In this document: piece by piece, positions 1-8,201 of the stretch
Position numbering within the stretch: the first letter of the stretch is position 1
Layout of the letters: every line of letters begins with the position of its first letter
Assembly: GCF_000353285.1 (NCBI RefSeq)
Contig: NZ_KB731324.1
Coordinates: 80,577 to 144,576, forward strand
Length of the DNA: 64,000 bases
Reading direction: 5' to 3'
Source: Leptolyngbya boryana PCC 6306
GTDB lineage: Bacteria > Cyanobacteriota > Cyanobacteriia > Leptolyngbyales > Leptolyngbyaceae
Position numbers and translations under genes: made by a program
Notes under the pieces: model-generated
Seen by the model: only the letters and a program-made list of their open reading frames with translations
The model's database searches: none
What the model was told of the DNA's origin: nothing

Positions 1-1043
1 GAGTGACTGAGTTGGCTCAGGCAAATACAGCCCTGAAGCAATCTCTCGATACTTTTGCTGCTGATTCAGATCTCGATCGCTTCATTGGAAATACACTCAA
101 AGCGATTGCTCAGCAGTTCGATTCTCCCTTGATTGAATACTGGGTTTATTCTCAGTCAGAAGAGCCAGCTTCAGTTCATCTGACATACTGGCAAGGTCAA
201 GTGCTTAGTGCTGCCAATGCTTCCATCTTGAATGTCACTTCATCAGGATTGATTCCGTTTCTCGATATTCCCCTCAGTGTCGGAGATAGTAATATTGGAG
301 CGCTGTCGATTTACTTGCTTGCCCATCGTCACTTTCCTGGACAAACCATTGAACTCGCTCATGCTTTAGCACAACAGCTCACCCTCGCTCTAGAACTGAC
401 CCGTCTTGCACAGGAAGCTCAGCAGACCGCTCTATTACAAGAACGGACTCGCATGGCACAGGAAATTCACGACACTTTGGCGCAAGCCTTTGGCGGGATT
501 TTGATGCAGTTACAAGCCGCTCAGTACTTTGCGGTCAGTCAGCCTGAAAAAGCTCAGTCACATTTGCTGGTTGCTCAAAAAATCGCTCAAGAAGGGCTGG
601 CTGAGGCACGCCGATCGGTTTGGACGCTTTACCTCGAAACTACTGAATATGAGGATCTCGCTCAAGCGATCGCTAAATTTATTGAACAAACTCCCTCTGA
701 TCCATCCGTATCAATTAATCTGACAATCGACGGTATACCTTATCGTCTCCATCCAGATCCAGGACTAAATTTGCTCCGTATTGCCCAAGAATCGCTCACA
801 AATGCGCTGCGACATGCCCATGCTCAAAGGGTGCAAATTTACCTCAGCTATTGCCCTCAAACTTTACAACTCACGATCCAAGATGACGGTTGTGGCTTTG
901 ATCCCCAATCGTCTACTGCTGGATTTGGGTTACTGGGGATGCAGCAAAGAGCAGCCCGAATGGGTGCATCCTGGCATCTTGTCAGTCGCCCTAGCGAAGG
1001 AACGACGATTACCGTCACTCTGAGCAATCCTGTGATCCCATAA
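1..1043 (+). CDS. Sensor histidine kinase (GAF-HisKA_3-HATPase), 5' end cut
   Basis: This is the C-terminal part of a NarL/DesK-class sensor kinase. The open frame reaches the window edge with a GTG at base 3, but the protein begins in the middle of a coiled linker, so the true start probably lies upstream. A GAF-like sensory domain covers roughly residues 20-135. The HisKA_3 dimerisation box contains RMAQEIHDTLAQ with the phospho-accepting histidine at about 156. The ATPase domain has an N-box (AQESLTNALRH) and the glycine motifs DDGCGFD and GFGLLGM. The response regulator gene follows 27 bp downstream on the same strand and is its obvious partner. The signal is unknown. The family assignment is firm; the N-terminal extent cannot be judged here. 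Confidence 0.9.
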   Translation, partial: VTELAQANTALKQSLDTFAADSDLDRFIGNTLKAIAQQFDSPLIEYWVYSQSEEPASVHLTYWQGQVLSAANASILNVTSSGLIPFLDIPLSVGDSNIGALSIYLLAHRHFPGQTIELAHALAQQLTLALELTRLAQEAQQTALLQERTRMAQEIHDTLAQAFGGILMQLQAAQYFAVSQPEKAQSHLLVAQKIAQEGLAEARRSVWTLYLETTEYEDLAQAIAKFIEQTPSDPSVSINLTIDGIPYRLHPDPGLNLLRIAQESLTNALRHAHAQRVQIYLSYCPQTLQLTIQDDGCGFDPQSSTAGFGLLGMQQRAARMGASWHLVSRPSEGTTITVTLSNPVIP

Positions 1044-1070
1044 ATTCTAAATCTACGCTCTATTTCACCT

Positions 1071-1697
1071 ATGCTAACCAAAACCATCCGAATTCTGATT
1101 GCCGATGATCATCCCATTGTGAGTCAAGGGTTGGTTGCAATTTTGAATGACCAACCGGATATGAAGGTCGTTGCTGAAGCAACCAACGGGAAAGAAGCGA
1201 TCGAACAGTTCCGATTGCATCAGCCCGATGTCACGCTGCTCGATTTACGGATGCCACAAGTCGGGGGAGTAGAAGCGATCGCGACGATTCGATCGGAATT
1301 TCCCAATGCTGCAATCATCATGTTTTCGATCTATGAAACGGATGAAGATATCTATCAGGGACTTCGGGCTGGAGCAAAAGCCTATTTGCTCAAAGACACC
1401 CCTTGTCCTGAAATTTTAGAGGTGATTCGAGCGGTGAACGATGGACAGCGGTATGTGCCAGCAGGAATTGGGACGAAGCTAGCAGCGCGGATGGAACGCC
1501 CAAATTTGAGCGATCGTGAGTTTGAAGTGTTGAAGCTGATGGCACAAGGTAAAAATAACAAGGCGATCTCATCTGAACTATCGATTACTGAAAACACGGT
1601 CAAATTCCATGTGACAAATGTTCTGCTCAAACTGGGTGCTAGCGATCGAACGCACGCAGTCGTCAATGCTCTTCAGCAAGGATTGATCAAATTGTAG
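1071..1697 (+). CDS. NarL/FixJ-family response regulator
   Basis: This 208-residue protein is a two-domain transcriptional response regulator. The receiver domain (about residues 6-122) shows the acidic pair ADDH near 11-13, the phospho-acceptor Asp58 in TLLDLRMP and the conserved lysine in YLLKDT. A LuxR-type helix-turn-helix fills residues 147-205 (LSDREFEVLKLMAQG, then SITENTVKFHV). It follows the HisKA_3 kinase by 27 bp and should be phosphorylated by it. Its stop codon abuts the end of the convergent DUF2721 gene. The targets are not apparent from the sequence. Confidence 0.93.
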   Translation: MLTKTIRILIADDHPIVSQGLVAILNDQPDMKVVAEATNGKEAIEQFRLHQPDVTLLDLRMPQVGGVEAIATIRSEFPNAAIIMFSIYETDEDIYQGLRAGAKAYLLKDTPCPEILEVIRAVNDGQRYVPAGIGTKLAARMERPNLSDREFEVLKLMAQGKNNKAISSELSITENTVKFHVTNVLLKLGASDRTHAVVNALQQGLIKL

Positions 1698-2196
1698 TTA
1701 CTTGCGAAAGTTAATTTTGCAGGACTGACATTGATGATGAACTTCCAACTGAATCAACTGATGAGAGGATCTTAGCTCATCAGCAATCAGAGCCATCCCC
1801 AAGAGCAAAACGCTAATTCCAAGTAAAAAAAACAATCACGACGATTTGCTGGAGCCATTCGCTATTGTTAGCGATCGCGAAAGCAATCACCAACATATCC
1901 AGCATAAAGACCAGAATCGCAAGATAAACGAGCACCAAAACATGATGAACCTGATGATGGTGCTTGAGTAGATTGGGCAGCAAATGGTCAAGATGGTGAA
2001 GTTTTTCAGCTTTTGCTTGATGTTGAGTCAGATCCAACTCTAGCAAGCTAAGCTGTTCCTCATGAATAGAACGAATGCGATCGCTTAGCCAGGTATACCG
2101 CGCAATAATCCCATTCAAGATAATCCCACAAGTGGTAATCATGACGACGGGAGCAATGATCAGGTTAATCGTTTTAACGAGGGTTTCATGATTCAT
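1698..2196 (-). pseudogene. DUF2721 membrane protein, frameshifted at a T8 run
   Basis: This is a small membrane protein of the DUF2721 family, whose function is unknown. Translation most likely starts at the ATG at 2196, preceded by GGAG, and gives MNHETLVKTINLIIAP, a first membrane segment, a polar histidine-rich middle and a second hydrophobic segment. The frame then meets a run of eight Ts in the coding strand (plus-strand A8 at 1825-1832) and stops at 1813 after FFTWN. Changing the run by one base restores a typical family C-terminus, LGISVLLLGMALIADELR, ending at a TAA at 1698-1700 that abuts the stop of the neighbouring regulator. This is a frameshift, a sequencing error in a homopolymer, or transcriptional slippage. 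The stretch without a shift spans 1813-2196. Confidence 0.75.
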
Positions 2197-2387
2197 AAAA
2201 AACTCCAAAAATTCTTGAAGGGTAGTCCTTTGGTCTGTCAACTACCCATTTGGGTGGGGAAAATACTCAACGCCTGAGGGGGGAAACAATCATTGTCTGG
2301 CGTAGTAAAGAATCAGAACAGTTTCTGTAGAGTATGAATTATCTTCAAATGTTATCTCAGCATTACACAAATTGAGGAAACCCAATC

Positions 2388-3602
2388 ATGTCAAAACAAA
2401 GATGGGCTAACCACATTGCTCTACTACTCGGAAGTTTAGTCACGCTGAATGCTGCTCCAATTCAGGCTGAAGTGATTAATCGAGGCATTGAATCTGGCCC
2501 CTACCAAGAAGCACGTCCCGCGCCCGATTTTCTCCAACCTGATGTCAAGATTGTCGTTGGGCAGCCTTCTCCATCTGAAGTGAATCCTTCATTTCTAGGC
2601 CCTGTGCTGCTCATGAAATCTGCTCAGGTTGATTTGGTCAAAGGAACTGCAAAACTTCCCTTACACAAGGGAAAACTCGCTTCAGGTGAAACAGCCTGGT
2701 TTATCATCACCGATGCAACTGATGAAAATCTGTCTAACCTGCATGGTGTAAACTATTCACCCAAGCTTGCCTACGGGTTTACAGGACGCAATCAACGAAC
2801 AGCAACGATCAGTAAAGATGGGACTTGGGTATTCAACCGAGGCAAAGTAGACTTCGAGCCAAAACTGAGCATTACACCAGGTGCTACTAACGCTCCTTTT
2901 CCACCTCAAGCGGCTCAACCTGGATCAGTAGGCGATAACAATTACACGCCTTTAGTCAAAGTTACGAATGCGACGAAAGATGTCTTGTTCAATGCTCCAA
3001 TGGTGGCATTCAATCAGACGGAAGAGCAGCTTAATGCCTTTTGTAATGGCAAGCCGAATCATGATTTAGTTCATGACAAAGTGGTTGCAATCTGTCCGCG
3101 TGAAGGAACGGTGACTTTAGAGCTAACGATCGGATTTACCTTCAGTAAACCGATTCTCTATCTCTCCACTGAAGCCAACGATCCAGTCGTCGCTACGCTG
3201 GAGACTGCAACCTACGCCCCTGCCATGGAAGACTTACCCTTTGCCCATGAAGATGCACTGCCTGGCGAATCTGCTGAACGCATTTATGTCTTTGTCAATG
3301 GAGCAACTGGCTTAGACAATCCGCATCGACAAGGTTTGTACAGTGCATTAACTGACAGACGAGGGCCGTTGAATGTATTGGGTGGCATTCCAACGATTAA
3401 CTTAGATTACAGTCCGATGTGGCGAATTTTTCCGGCAGTCTGGACAGAAGAAGCGATCAAAAAAGGCTACCGTGCTCGCATGAGCGATGCCATCCACATC
3501 GAAGATATGGGTGCTAAAGGCTATATTCGATCTCTCGACGGTGGCAGCCTTCGAGCCGTTGGATTCATTGTCAATTGTCCAGTAGTTTATCGCGTCAATT
3601 AG
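2388..3602 (+). CDS. Secreted protein of unknown function
   Basis: This 404-residue protein starts with a clear Sec signal peptide (MSKQRWANHIALLLGSLVTL, cleavage probably after the alanines near residue 28). The mature part has no membrane segment, so it should be periplasmic or extracellular. It is rich in short beta-like stretches and has paired cysteines near residues 222 and 239 (NAFCNGKP, VAICPREG) and one close to the C-terminus. I do not recognise a catalytic motif. It stands alone between the kinase/regulator region and an SDR gene 58 bp downstream. It may belong to a domain-of-unknown-function family, but I cannot name it with confidence. Confidence 0.75.
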   Translation: MSKQRWANHIALLLGSLVTLNAAPIQAEVINRGIESGPYQEARPAPDFLQPDVKIVVGQPSPSEVNPSFLGPVLLMKSAQVDLVKGTAKLPLHKGKLASGETAWFIITDATDENLSNLHGVNYSPKLAYGFTGRNQRTATISKDGTWVFNRGKVDFEPKLSITPGATNAPFPPQAAQPGSVGDNNYTPLVKVTNATKDVLFNAPMVAFNQTEEQLNAFCNGKPNHDLVHDKVVAICPREGTVTLELTIGFTFSKPILYLSTEANDPVVATLETATYAPAMEDLPFAHEDALPGESAERIYVFVNGATGLDNPHRQGLYSALTDRRGPLNVLGGIPTINLDYSPMWRIFPAVWTEEAIKKGYRARMSDAIHIEDMGAKGYIRSLDGGSLRAVGFIVNCPVVYRVN

Positions 3603-3660
3603 TTCATCATCATTGTCTCAACCGTGATGACTCAGAATACCTATATACAGGAATAGGATC

Positions 3661-4401
3661 ATGCAAATCCAAAATGCAACGGCATTGGTAACAGGCGCAA
3701 ATCGTGGTATTGGCTACGCATTCGTCAACGCTCTGCTACAGGCAGGCGCTCAGAAAGTTTATACCACTGCTCGTGATATCAATACGCTCAAAGATGTTAC
3801 GGTTTTGGATACTAGCCGAGTCATTCCTCTCCAACTTGATGTCACAGACTCCTGCCTAATCAATACCCTGCCTGCACAATCACCTGATGTTAACCTCTTA
3901 ATCAATAACGCTGGGATTCTCGCTTTTGGAAGTATCCTTGATGTGCCAATGGAGGTAATCGCTAGTCAGTTCAATACTAATTTTTACGGCTCGCTAAATG
4001 TAGCTCGTGCGCTGGTTCCAGTGATTGAGCAGAACAATGGAGGGGCGATCGTGAATCTGTTGTCGGTCGTATCGCTTGTAAGTATGCCTGCATTAGCTGC
4101 TTATAATGCTTCTAAAGCGGCAGCTTGGTCAATGACTCAATCTCTACGAGCTAGTGTTGCAGAAAAAAGGATTATGGTTCATGCTGTTTTTCCTGGTCCT
4201 GTAGATACTGATATGGCTGCGGGCATTGAATTTAGCAAAACAAGCCCTGCGGATGTTGCAGTAGCTGTGCTAGCAGGGATTGAAGCAGGTCACGAGGATA
4301 TTTTTCCAGATCCTATGTCTGCTCAATTCTATGCAGCTTGGAGACAAGATCACAAAGCGATTGAGAAACAATTCGCTGCTGGCTCAAGTGATGATGTTTA
4401 G
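3661..4401 (+). CDS. SDR-family oxidoreductase
   Basis: This 246-residue classical short-chain dehydrogenase/reductase uses NAD(P)H on an unidentified alcohol or carbonyl substrate. The cofactor glycine motif TGANRGIG is near residues 10-17, NNAG lies in the middle (LLINNAGIL) and the catalytic YNASK follows a serine in LLSVVSL. Length and motif order are normal for cytosolic classical SDRs. The start at ATG 3661 is the first in frame and gives the expected N-terminal beta strand. The next gene lies 34 bp downstream on the same strand, so the two may be co-transcribed. The substrate cannot be inferred. Confidence 0.88.
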   Translation: MQIQNATALVTGANRGIGYAFVNALLQAGAQKVYTTARDINTLKDVTVLDTSRVIPLQLDVTDSCLINTLPAQSPDVNLLINNAGILAFGSILDVPMEVIASQFNTNFYGSLNVARALVPVIEQNNGGAIVNLLSVVSLVSMPALAAYNASKAAAWSMTQSLRASVAEKRIMVHAVFPGPVDTDMAAGIEFSKTSPADVAVAVLAGIEAGHEDIFPDPMSAQFYAAWRQDHKAIEKQFAAGSSDDV

Positions 4402-4435
4402 CGATGGCGAAGCCACAACTTGAATTTAAGATATT

Positions 4436-4999
4436 GTGAGTCTTTATCTAATGGCATCATCCAGAGAACCTAATTGTCTTACCCTCCCTGTGAGCGATCG
4501 CGATCATTGCCAAGGCAGCTCGATCGCAAAAGTCACCTTGGTCGAGTATGGCGATTATCAATGTCCTCACTGTTGGGCAGCGCAGCAGATTATTCCGTTG
4601 ATTCAGCAGCAGTTGGGAGAACAGATTCGATTTGTGTTTCGTCATTTTCCGAGATCGAGTCTGCATCCAGAAGCCTACCATGCTGCCGAAGCTGCCGAAG
4701 CCGCTGCATCACAAAGTAAGTTTTGGGAAATGCACAGCTATTTATTTCATCATCAAGCGCAATTGGCAGATAGTGATTTAGTCAGGTATGCGATCGCGCT
4801 TTGCCTCAATGTCGATCAATTTCTGGCAGAAATGACTAGTGATTGCCATATGGCGCGCGTTCAGGAAGATATTAAAAGTGGCATCCAAAGTAGCGTGATC
4901 AAAACTCCGACTTTCTTTATTAATGGGATAAAGCATGGAGATGATGATCGCTTGGAAACGCTGTTAGAGGCAGTTGTAAAAGCTGAGCGCAACTGTTGA
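4436..4999 (+). CDS. DsbA-family thiol:disulfide oxidoreductase
   Basis: This 187-residue thioredoxin-fold protein belongs to the DsbA group. The active-site motif CPHC appears in YGDYQCPHCWAAQQ, followed by a helical insertion with repeated EAAEAAA and the cis-proline region VIKTPTFFINGIKHG. There is no signal peptide, so it is probably cytoplasmic. It resembles the stand-alone DsbA domain often fused to NhaA antiporters. The start is a GTG at 4436; an ATG 15 bp later (4451) is an equally plausible start. It sits between an SDR and a GAF kinase with short gaps. Family confident, partner unknown. Confidence 0.85.
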   Translation: MSLYLMASSREPNCLTLPVSDRDHCQGSSIAKVTLVEYGDYQCPHCWAAQQIIPLIQQQLGEQIRFVFRHFPRSSLHPEAYHAAEAAEAAASQSKFWEMHSYLFHHQAQLADSDLVRYAIALCLNVDQFLAEMTSDCHMARVQEDIKSGIQSSVIKTPTFFINGIKHGDDDRLETLLEAVVKAERNC

Positions 5000-5032
5000 A
5001 GCGCACTTGCTCTATTCAAATTGAGGTAACAG

Positions 5033-6298
5033 ATGATGTCTAAGTCTCAGCCACCCGTGAATTCTGCTAGTTTTATGTCTACTGTCTCTCCCGAATTAGA
5101 AATGGAGTATTTGACGACGTTAAATTATCGATCGGGCGATTTGGCTGCCTATTTAACTGAAATTTCACGGAGCGTGAGTCGATTGATTCAGTCAGATTGG
5201 ACGATCGTGACGCTTTGCCAAGGGGAGACCGGGCAAATCATTGCAAGCAATCTTGAGATGCGGCGGGAAAGTGCTAGCTTCAGCGTTCATCGCACCCTGG
5301 CAGCAGAAGTGGTTCAATCCGTGCGATCTCTGGTCATCGAAAACCGCCAAAATATGCGGGATCACAATCTTGCAAGTGAGTATCACGCCTATCTGGGAGT
5401 GCCGCTAAAAATGAGGAACCAAGCAGCAATTGGCACGATTTGCTCGTTTTTATGTCACCCCCGCTCATTTACAGAAGCTGAAGTAAAGATGGTTGAATTA
5501 TTTGCTGAGCGAGCAGCAACCGCGATCGAGAATTTTTGGCTCTATCAACATCAGCTACAAGTTAATCAGCAACTCTCTCAAGAGGCAGCAGCTTGCTCAA
5601 TTGACTTGAAGCGATCGCAAGGTCAACTGATTGAACAAGAACGGTTAGCTGCAATTGGTGAGTTTACAACAATGATTGTCCATGAAGTGCGAAATCCACT
5701 GACTACGATCGAACTGGGCTTGAGATACGCTCAAAAAGTATTGCAGCCTGATTCTGACCAACAGCGTCTTAACCTTGCTTTAAAGGAATCTGAACGACTG
5801 AAGCATCTTCTCAATGACATTCTGTATTACGCAAAGCCGCAAGTTTTAAAACTCTCAAGACTCAATCTCAGTCTGTTTCTAGATGAATTTCTGCTTCAGG
5901 TTCAAGATGTACCCGAAGCAGTTGACCGCCGAATCAAATATACTAACAGCCTTCCAGAAGTTGCAGTGATGGCAGACCTTGATAAGTTAAAGCAAGTATT
6001 CTTGAATTTATTTCGGAACGCATTTGAAGCGATCGCTCCTCAGGAAGCCGTCGATTGCTCAATTCGTCCAGGCATCAATGTAAATTCGATTTGCATTGAG
6101 ATTCACAACGGTGGCGCTCCGATTCCACCAGAGCTATTGTCTCAAATTGGAACTCCATTTTGCTCGACAAAGCCTTCTGGAACAGGACTAGGACTAGCAA
6201 TTTCAAAGCGAATTATCGCAGCACATGGAGGGGAACTAATAATTGAATCATCTGTATCAGGAACCAAAGTAAGTGTGTATCTCCCGATGAACCTATGA
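5033..6298 (+). CDS. GAF-domain sensor histidine kinase
   Basis: This 421-residue soluble histidine kinase has a GAF domain at about residues 25-170, a short coiled linker, a HisKA domain with His217 in FTTMIVHEVRNPLTT, and a HATPase domain (NLFRNAFEAI N-box, GTGLGLAISKRI near the end). It has no transmembrane segment. GAF ligands in cyanobacteria include bilins and small molecules, but no bilin-binding CH motif is evident. No response regulator is adjacent, so it is an orphan kinase. The doubled ATG at 5033 leaves the exact start uncertain by one codon. It ends 5 bp before the convergent GNAT gene. Confidence 0.9.
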   Translation: MMSKSQPPVNSASFMSTVSPELEMEYLTTLNYRSGDLAAYLTEISRSVSRLIQSDWTIVTLCQGETGQIIASNLEMRRESASFSVHRTLAAEVVQSVRSLVIENRQNMRDHNLASEYHAYLGVPLKMRNQAAIGTICSFLCHPRSFTEAEVKMVELFAERAATAIENFWLYQHQLQVNQQLSQEAAACSIDLKRSQGQLIEQERLAAIGEFTTMIVHEVRNPLTTIELGLRYAQKVLQPDSDQQRLNLALKESERLKHLLNDILYYAKPQVLKLSRLNLSLFLDEFLLQVQDVPEAVDRRIKYTNSLPEVAVMADLDKLKQVFLNLFRNAFEAIAPQEAVDCSIRPGINVNSICIEIHNGGAPIPPELLSQIGTPFCSTKPSGTGLGLAISKRIIAAHGGELIIESSVSGTKVSVYLPMNL

Positions 6299-6303
6299 AT
6301 TGG

Positions 6304-6753
6304 CTACAAGCTAACTGACATCAAAACATATTGCTCGCGATTCTCAAATTTTGACTGATTATAGAGCTTCTGAGCGCTCAGATTCGATTTCAAGACTTCA
6401 AGGTGAATTACATAAATACCAAGCGCTTTTGCAATCGTTTTGATTTGCTCTAAGGTCTGTTTGCCAAGTCCTTTACCTTGAAAAAGAGGTTTAATATAAA
6501 ACTCATCAATAAAGGCATCTTTTCCGCCAAATTCAATACTATAACTAGTACAGAGTGCAATGTAACCGACAACTTGACTTCTACAACAAATCAACCAAAT
6601 TCCGCCAAGTTCCGCATGTGTAAGCAGCATCTTGACGGAATTCTCTCTTTGATAGTCTGCAAGATGCAAATCTGCAACTGCGTGAAACTCTTGAACCAGT
6701 GGCAGCAAAATTTCTAAATCCGCGATCGTCGCGATCTTAATCTCTGCTTCCAT
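6304..6753 (-). CDS. GNAT-family N-acetyltransferase
   Basis: This GNAT-fold acetyltransferase has about 149 residues. The acetyl-CoA binding signature is visible as PLFQGKGLGKQTLEQIK, preceded by the FIDEFYIKP strand and followed by HLEVLKSNLSAQKLYNQSKF, all in the family order. I prefer the ATG at 6753, which lies one base beyond the TGA of the upstream chlorite-dismutase-like gene (TGAAATG) and suggests translational coupling; a GTG at 6768 is the alternative. The acceptor substrate is unknown. It forms a two-gene minus-strand unit with the haem protein. Confidence 0.85.
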   Translation of the reverse strand: MEAEIKIATIADLEILLPLVQEFHAVADLHLADYQRENSVKMLLTHAELGGIWLICCRSQVVGYIALCTSYSIEFGGKDAFIDEFYIKPLFQGKGLGKQTLEQIKTIAKALGIYVIHLEVLKSNLSAQKLYNQSKFENREQYVLMSVSL

Positions 6754-6754
6754 T

Positions 6755-7309
6755 TCACTCCAGATCACGTTCTAGACGAATTTCAACTTCGCGTTCTACA
6801 TACTCCCATTCTTTGCTTGCCCGCATCCGCACCAGTAACTCATCAAATGCCTGAGTATGTTCTGGCGCGAACTCAAACCAAGTTAAAAAATCAAACGGTT
6901 CTCCTAAGTCTCGGCAGTGCATTAACCGACGAGCAACCCCCGGAAGATACTCCAATCCAACTGCTGTGTGATGAGATTCTTCCTCGAAAATGGCACGTCG
7001 TTCATCCTGTGCCATTTCCCACCACTGAGCCGATTTTTTAATGGGAATGAGTACTGCGATCGCAGCTTCTGCTCGATTCAATCCGGGCTGTACCGCTTGA
7101 AGCATAGTAAGCTCGTCGCGCTTTGCATACCGGACATTGCTAGTAAAGCTCTGTAGCACCCACACGCTATCTAAGGGAAGTTCTGTAATGGCATCGTTTA
7201 CAACATCGATCCGTTCAACAGGAGCTAAGCTGTTCCCGATCATTCCTTGCATTCCGGTAACGCGCCATCCGCCCTGCTTACCCCCAACAAATGAAAATCG
7301 GTTGTTCAT
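6755..7309 (-). CDS. cld: Chlorite dismutase-family haem protein (small dimeric type)
   Basis: This 184-residue protein belongs to the short, dimeric chlorite dismutase lineage, which converts chlorite to chloride and oxygen. By my recollection the residue numbers coincide with the characterised Cyanothece sp. PCC 7425 enzyme: proximal haem ligand His114 (EESHHT), its partner Glu167 (ASKEWE), distal catalytic Arg127 (LPGVARRL), Gln74, Lys92 and Trp96. A functional distal arginine separates true chlorite dismutases from HemQ and DyP relatives, so real activity is plausible. The protein has no signal peptide. It is followed by a coupled GNAT gene. A palindrome at 7347-7359 lies in its promoter. 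Confidence 0.88.
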   Translation of the reverse strand: MNNRFSFVGGKQGGWRVTGMQGMIGNSLAPVERIDVVNDAITELPLDSVWVLQSFTSNVRYAKRDELTMLQAVQPGLNRAEAAIAVLIPIKKSAQWWEMAQDERRAIFEEESHHTAVGLEYLPGVARRLMHCRDLGEPFDFLTWFEFAPEHTQAFDELLVRMRASKEWEYVEREVEIRLERDLE

Positions 7310-7346
7310 AGTTCTTGCTCAAATCGATTTAACATAGCAAACAGTC

Positions 7347-7362
7347 GTGTAATCTACACTAC
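7347..7362 (-). promoter_or_regulatory. Palindromic operator-like site upstream of cld
   Basis: The sequence GTGTAATCTACAC (7347-7359) is a perfect inverted repeat with 5-bp arms around 3 bp, about 40 bp upstream of the cld start codon. Overlapping it, 7349-7362 fits the NtcA pattern GTA-N8-TAC. A -10-like TATGTT (minus strand, 7336-7331) lies only 12 bp from the site. That is closer than the roughly 22 bp usual for NtcA-activated promoters, so repression or chance must be considered. Confidence 0.3.
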
Positions 7363-7380
7363 TGCTTTTGTACAGTTTTT

Positions 7381-7803
7381 TCAGTCTTTCAGTACACCGC
7401 TCTGCAACACTGGCAATAAAAAAGTCAGCACATATGCAAGGTTAGGAATCGCATTGCGCCAGAACCCTGTGGCGATCGATAAAGCGGTGTCGATCGCTGC
7501 CCAGGTCAACACTGAAACGATGACTAATATCCAGATTGGCTTGCTCGCAGCTTTGTCAAGTTGGTTTACGGCTTGTATTGCGGCAAACAAAGTGATGCTC
7601 CAACCGATTGACACGGCTCCGAGTACTGCTAAACTAAAGCGCATATGTGAATCAAGATTGAGTTCTCCAGGACCATTCAGCAGTTGAAATACGATCCGAG
7701 TCGGTTCGCTAGTTGCTTCTAAAGCACCTGCTGCTAAAGTGACTCCAAATAAACCGATTCCGATGCACCAGACGGTCATCCAGTTTCGCCAAAAATTTGA
7801 CAT
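7381..7803 (-). CDS. Small integral membrane protein, unknown function
   Basis: This 140-residue hydrophobic protein has four predicted membrane spans: about residues 8-28, 55-78, 88-108 and 118-136. Charged residues lie in the short loops and a short periplasmic loop with acidic residues follows the first span. No catalytic or transport motif is visible and I do not recognise the family. It is transcribed divergently from msrA, with 398 bp between the two start codons, and ends 71 bp before the cld start. The ATG at 7803 is the first in frame. Confidence 0.7.
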   Translation of the reverse strand: MSNFWRNWMTVWCIGIGLFGVTLAAGALEATSEPTRIVFQLLNGPGELNLDSHMRFSLAVLGAVSIGWSITLFAAIQAVNQLDKAASKPIWILVIVSVLTWAAIDTALSIATGFWRNAIPNLAYVLTFLLPVLQSGVLKD

Positions 7804-8093
7804 ACATTCTCTCCTAGTTTTCTATGTTCCAATGGGATTTCCAATATTCGATCTCTAACTCCAATGTCACAGAGAAAAGTCATACTCTCTTACCTCTAAC
7901 TTCTCAGTTCTTGCAGTCTGTTTTAGAGTGACTATAGTGCAATTTTGAAACTTTCGAGTAAGCGCTGTCTGAGGACATTACCGTTGAACAGACCAATATA
8001 ATAGTAGACGATCAATTTCATTTGTAAAGCATATTTTTTACTGATTTTTGGTGGCAGAATAGCGTAAGAAATGACCTGAAAGTAGATTGAAAC

Positions 8094-8144
8094 ATCTCAG
8101 GAAAATCTGTAGAAATTATCAGGTCATATTCATCTAATTCTCAG
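8094..8144 (+). promoter_or_regulatory. Phased 11-bp repeat array upstream of msrA
   Basis: Heptamers related to TTCTCAG recur exactly every 11 bp: ATCTCAG (8094), ATCTGTA (8105, weak), TTATCAG (8116), TATTCAT (8127) and TTCTCAG (8138). The array ends 58 bp before the msrA ATG. Direct repeats on one face of the helix are typical sites for OmpR/PhoB-class response regulators. The rest of the 7804-8201 intergenic region shows no gene, only AT-rich sequence. Confidence 0.6.
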
Positions 8145-8201
8145 GCAAGTCGTGCAAGATAAACACTATCCCGAACATACCTGACAGAGAATGTTAATGA
8201 T

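Noticed and set aside
7804-8093. Single TTCTCAG at about 7896 as a second array for the minus-strand membrane protein gene
   Set aside because: Neighbouring positions at 11-bp steps match poorly and the orientation is away from that gene.
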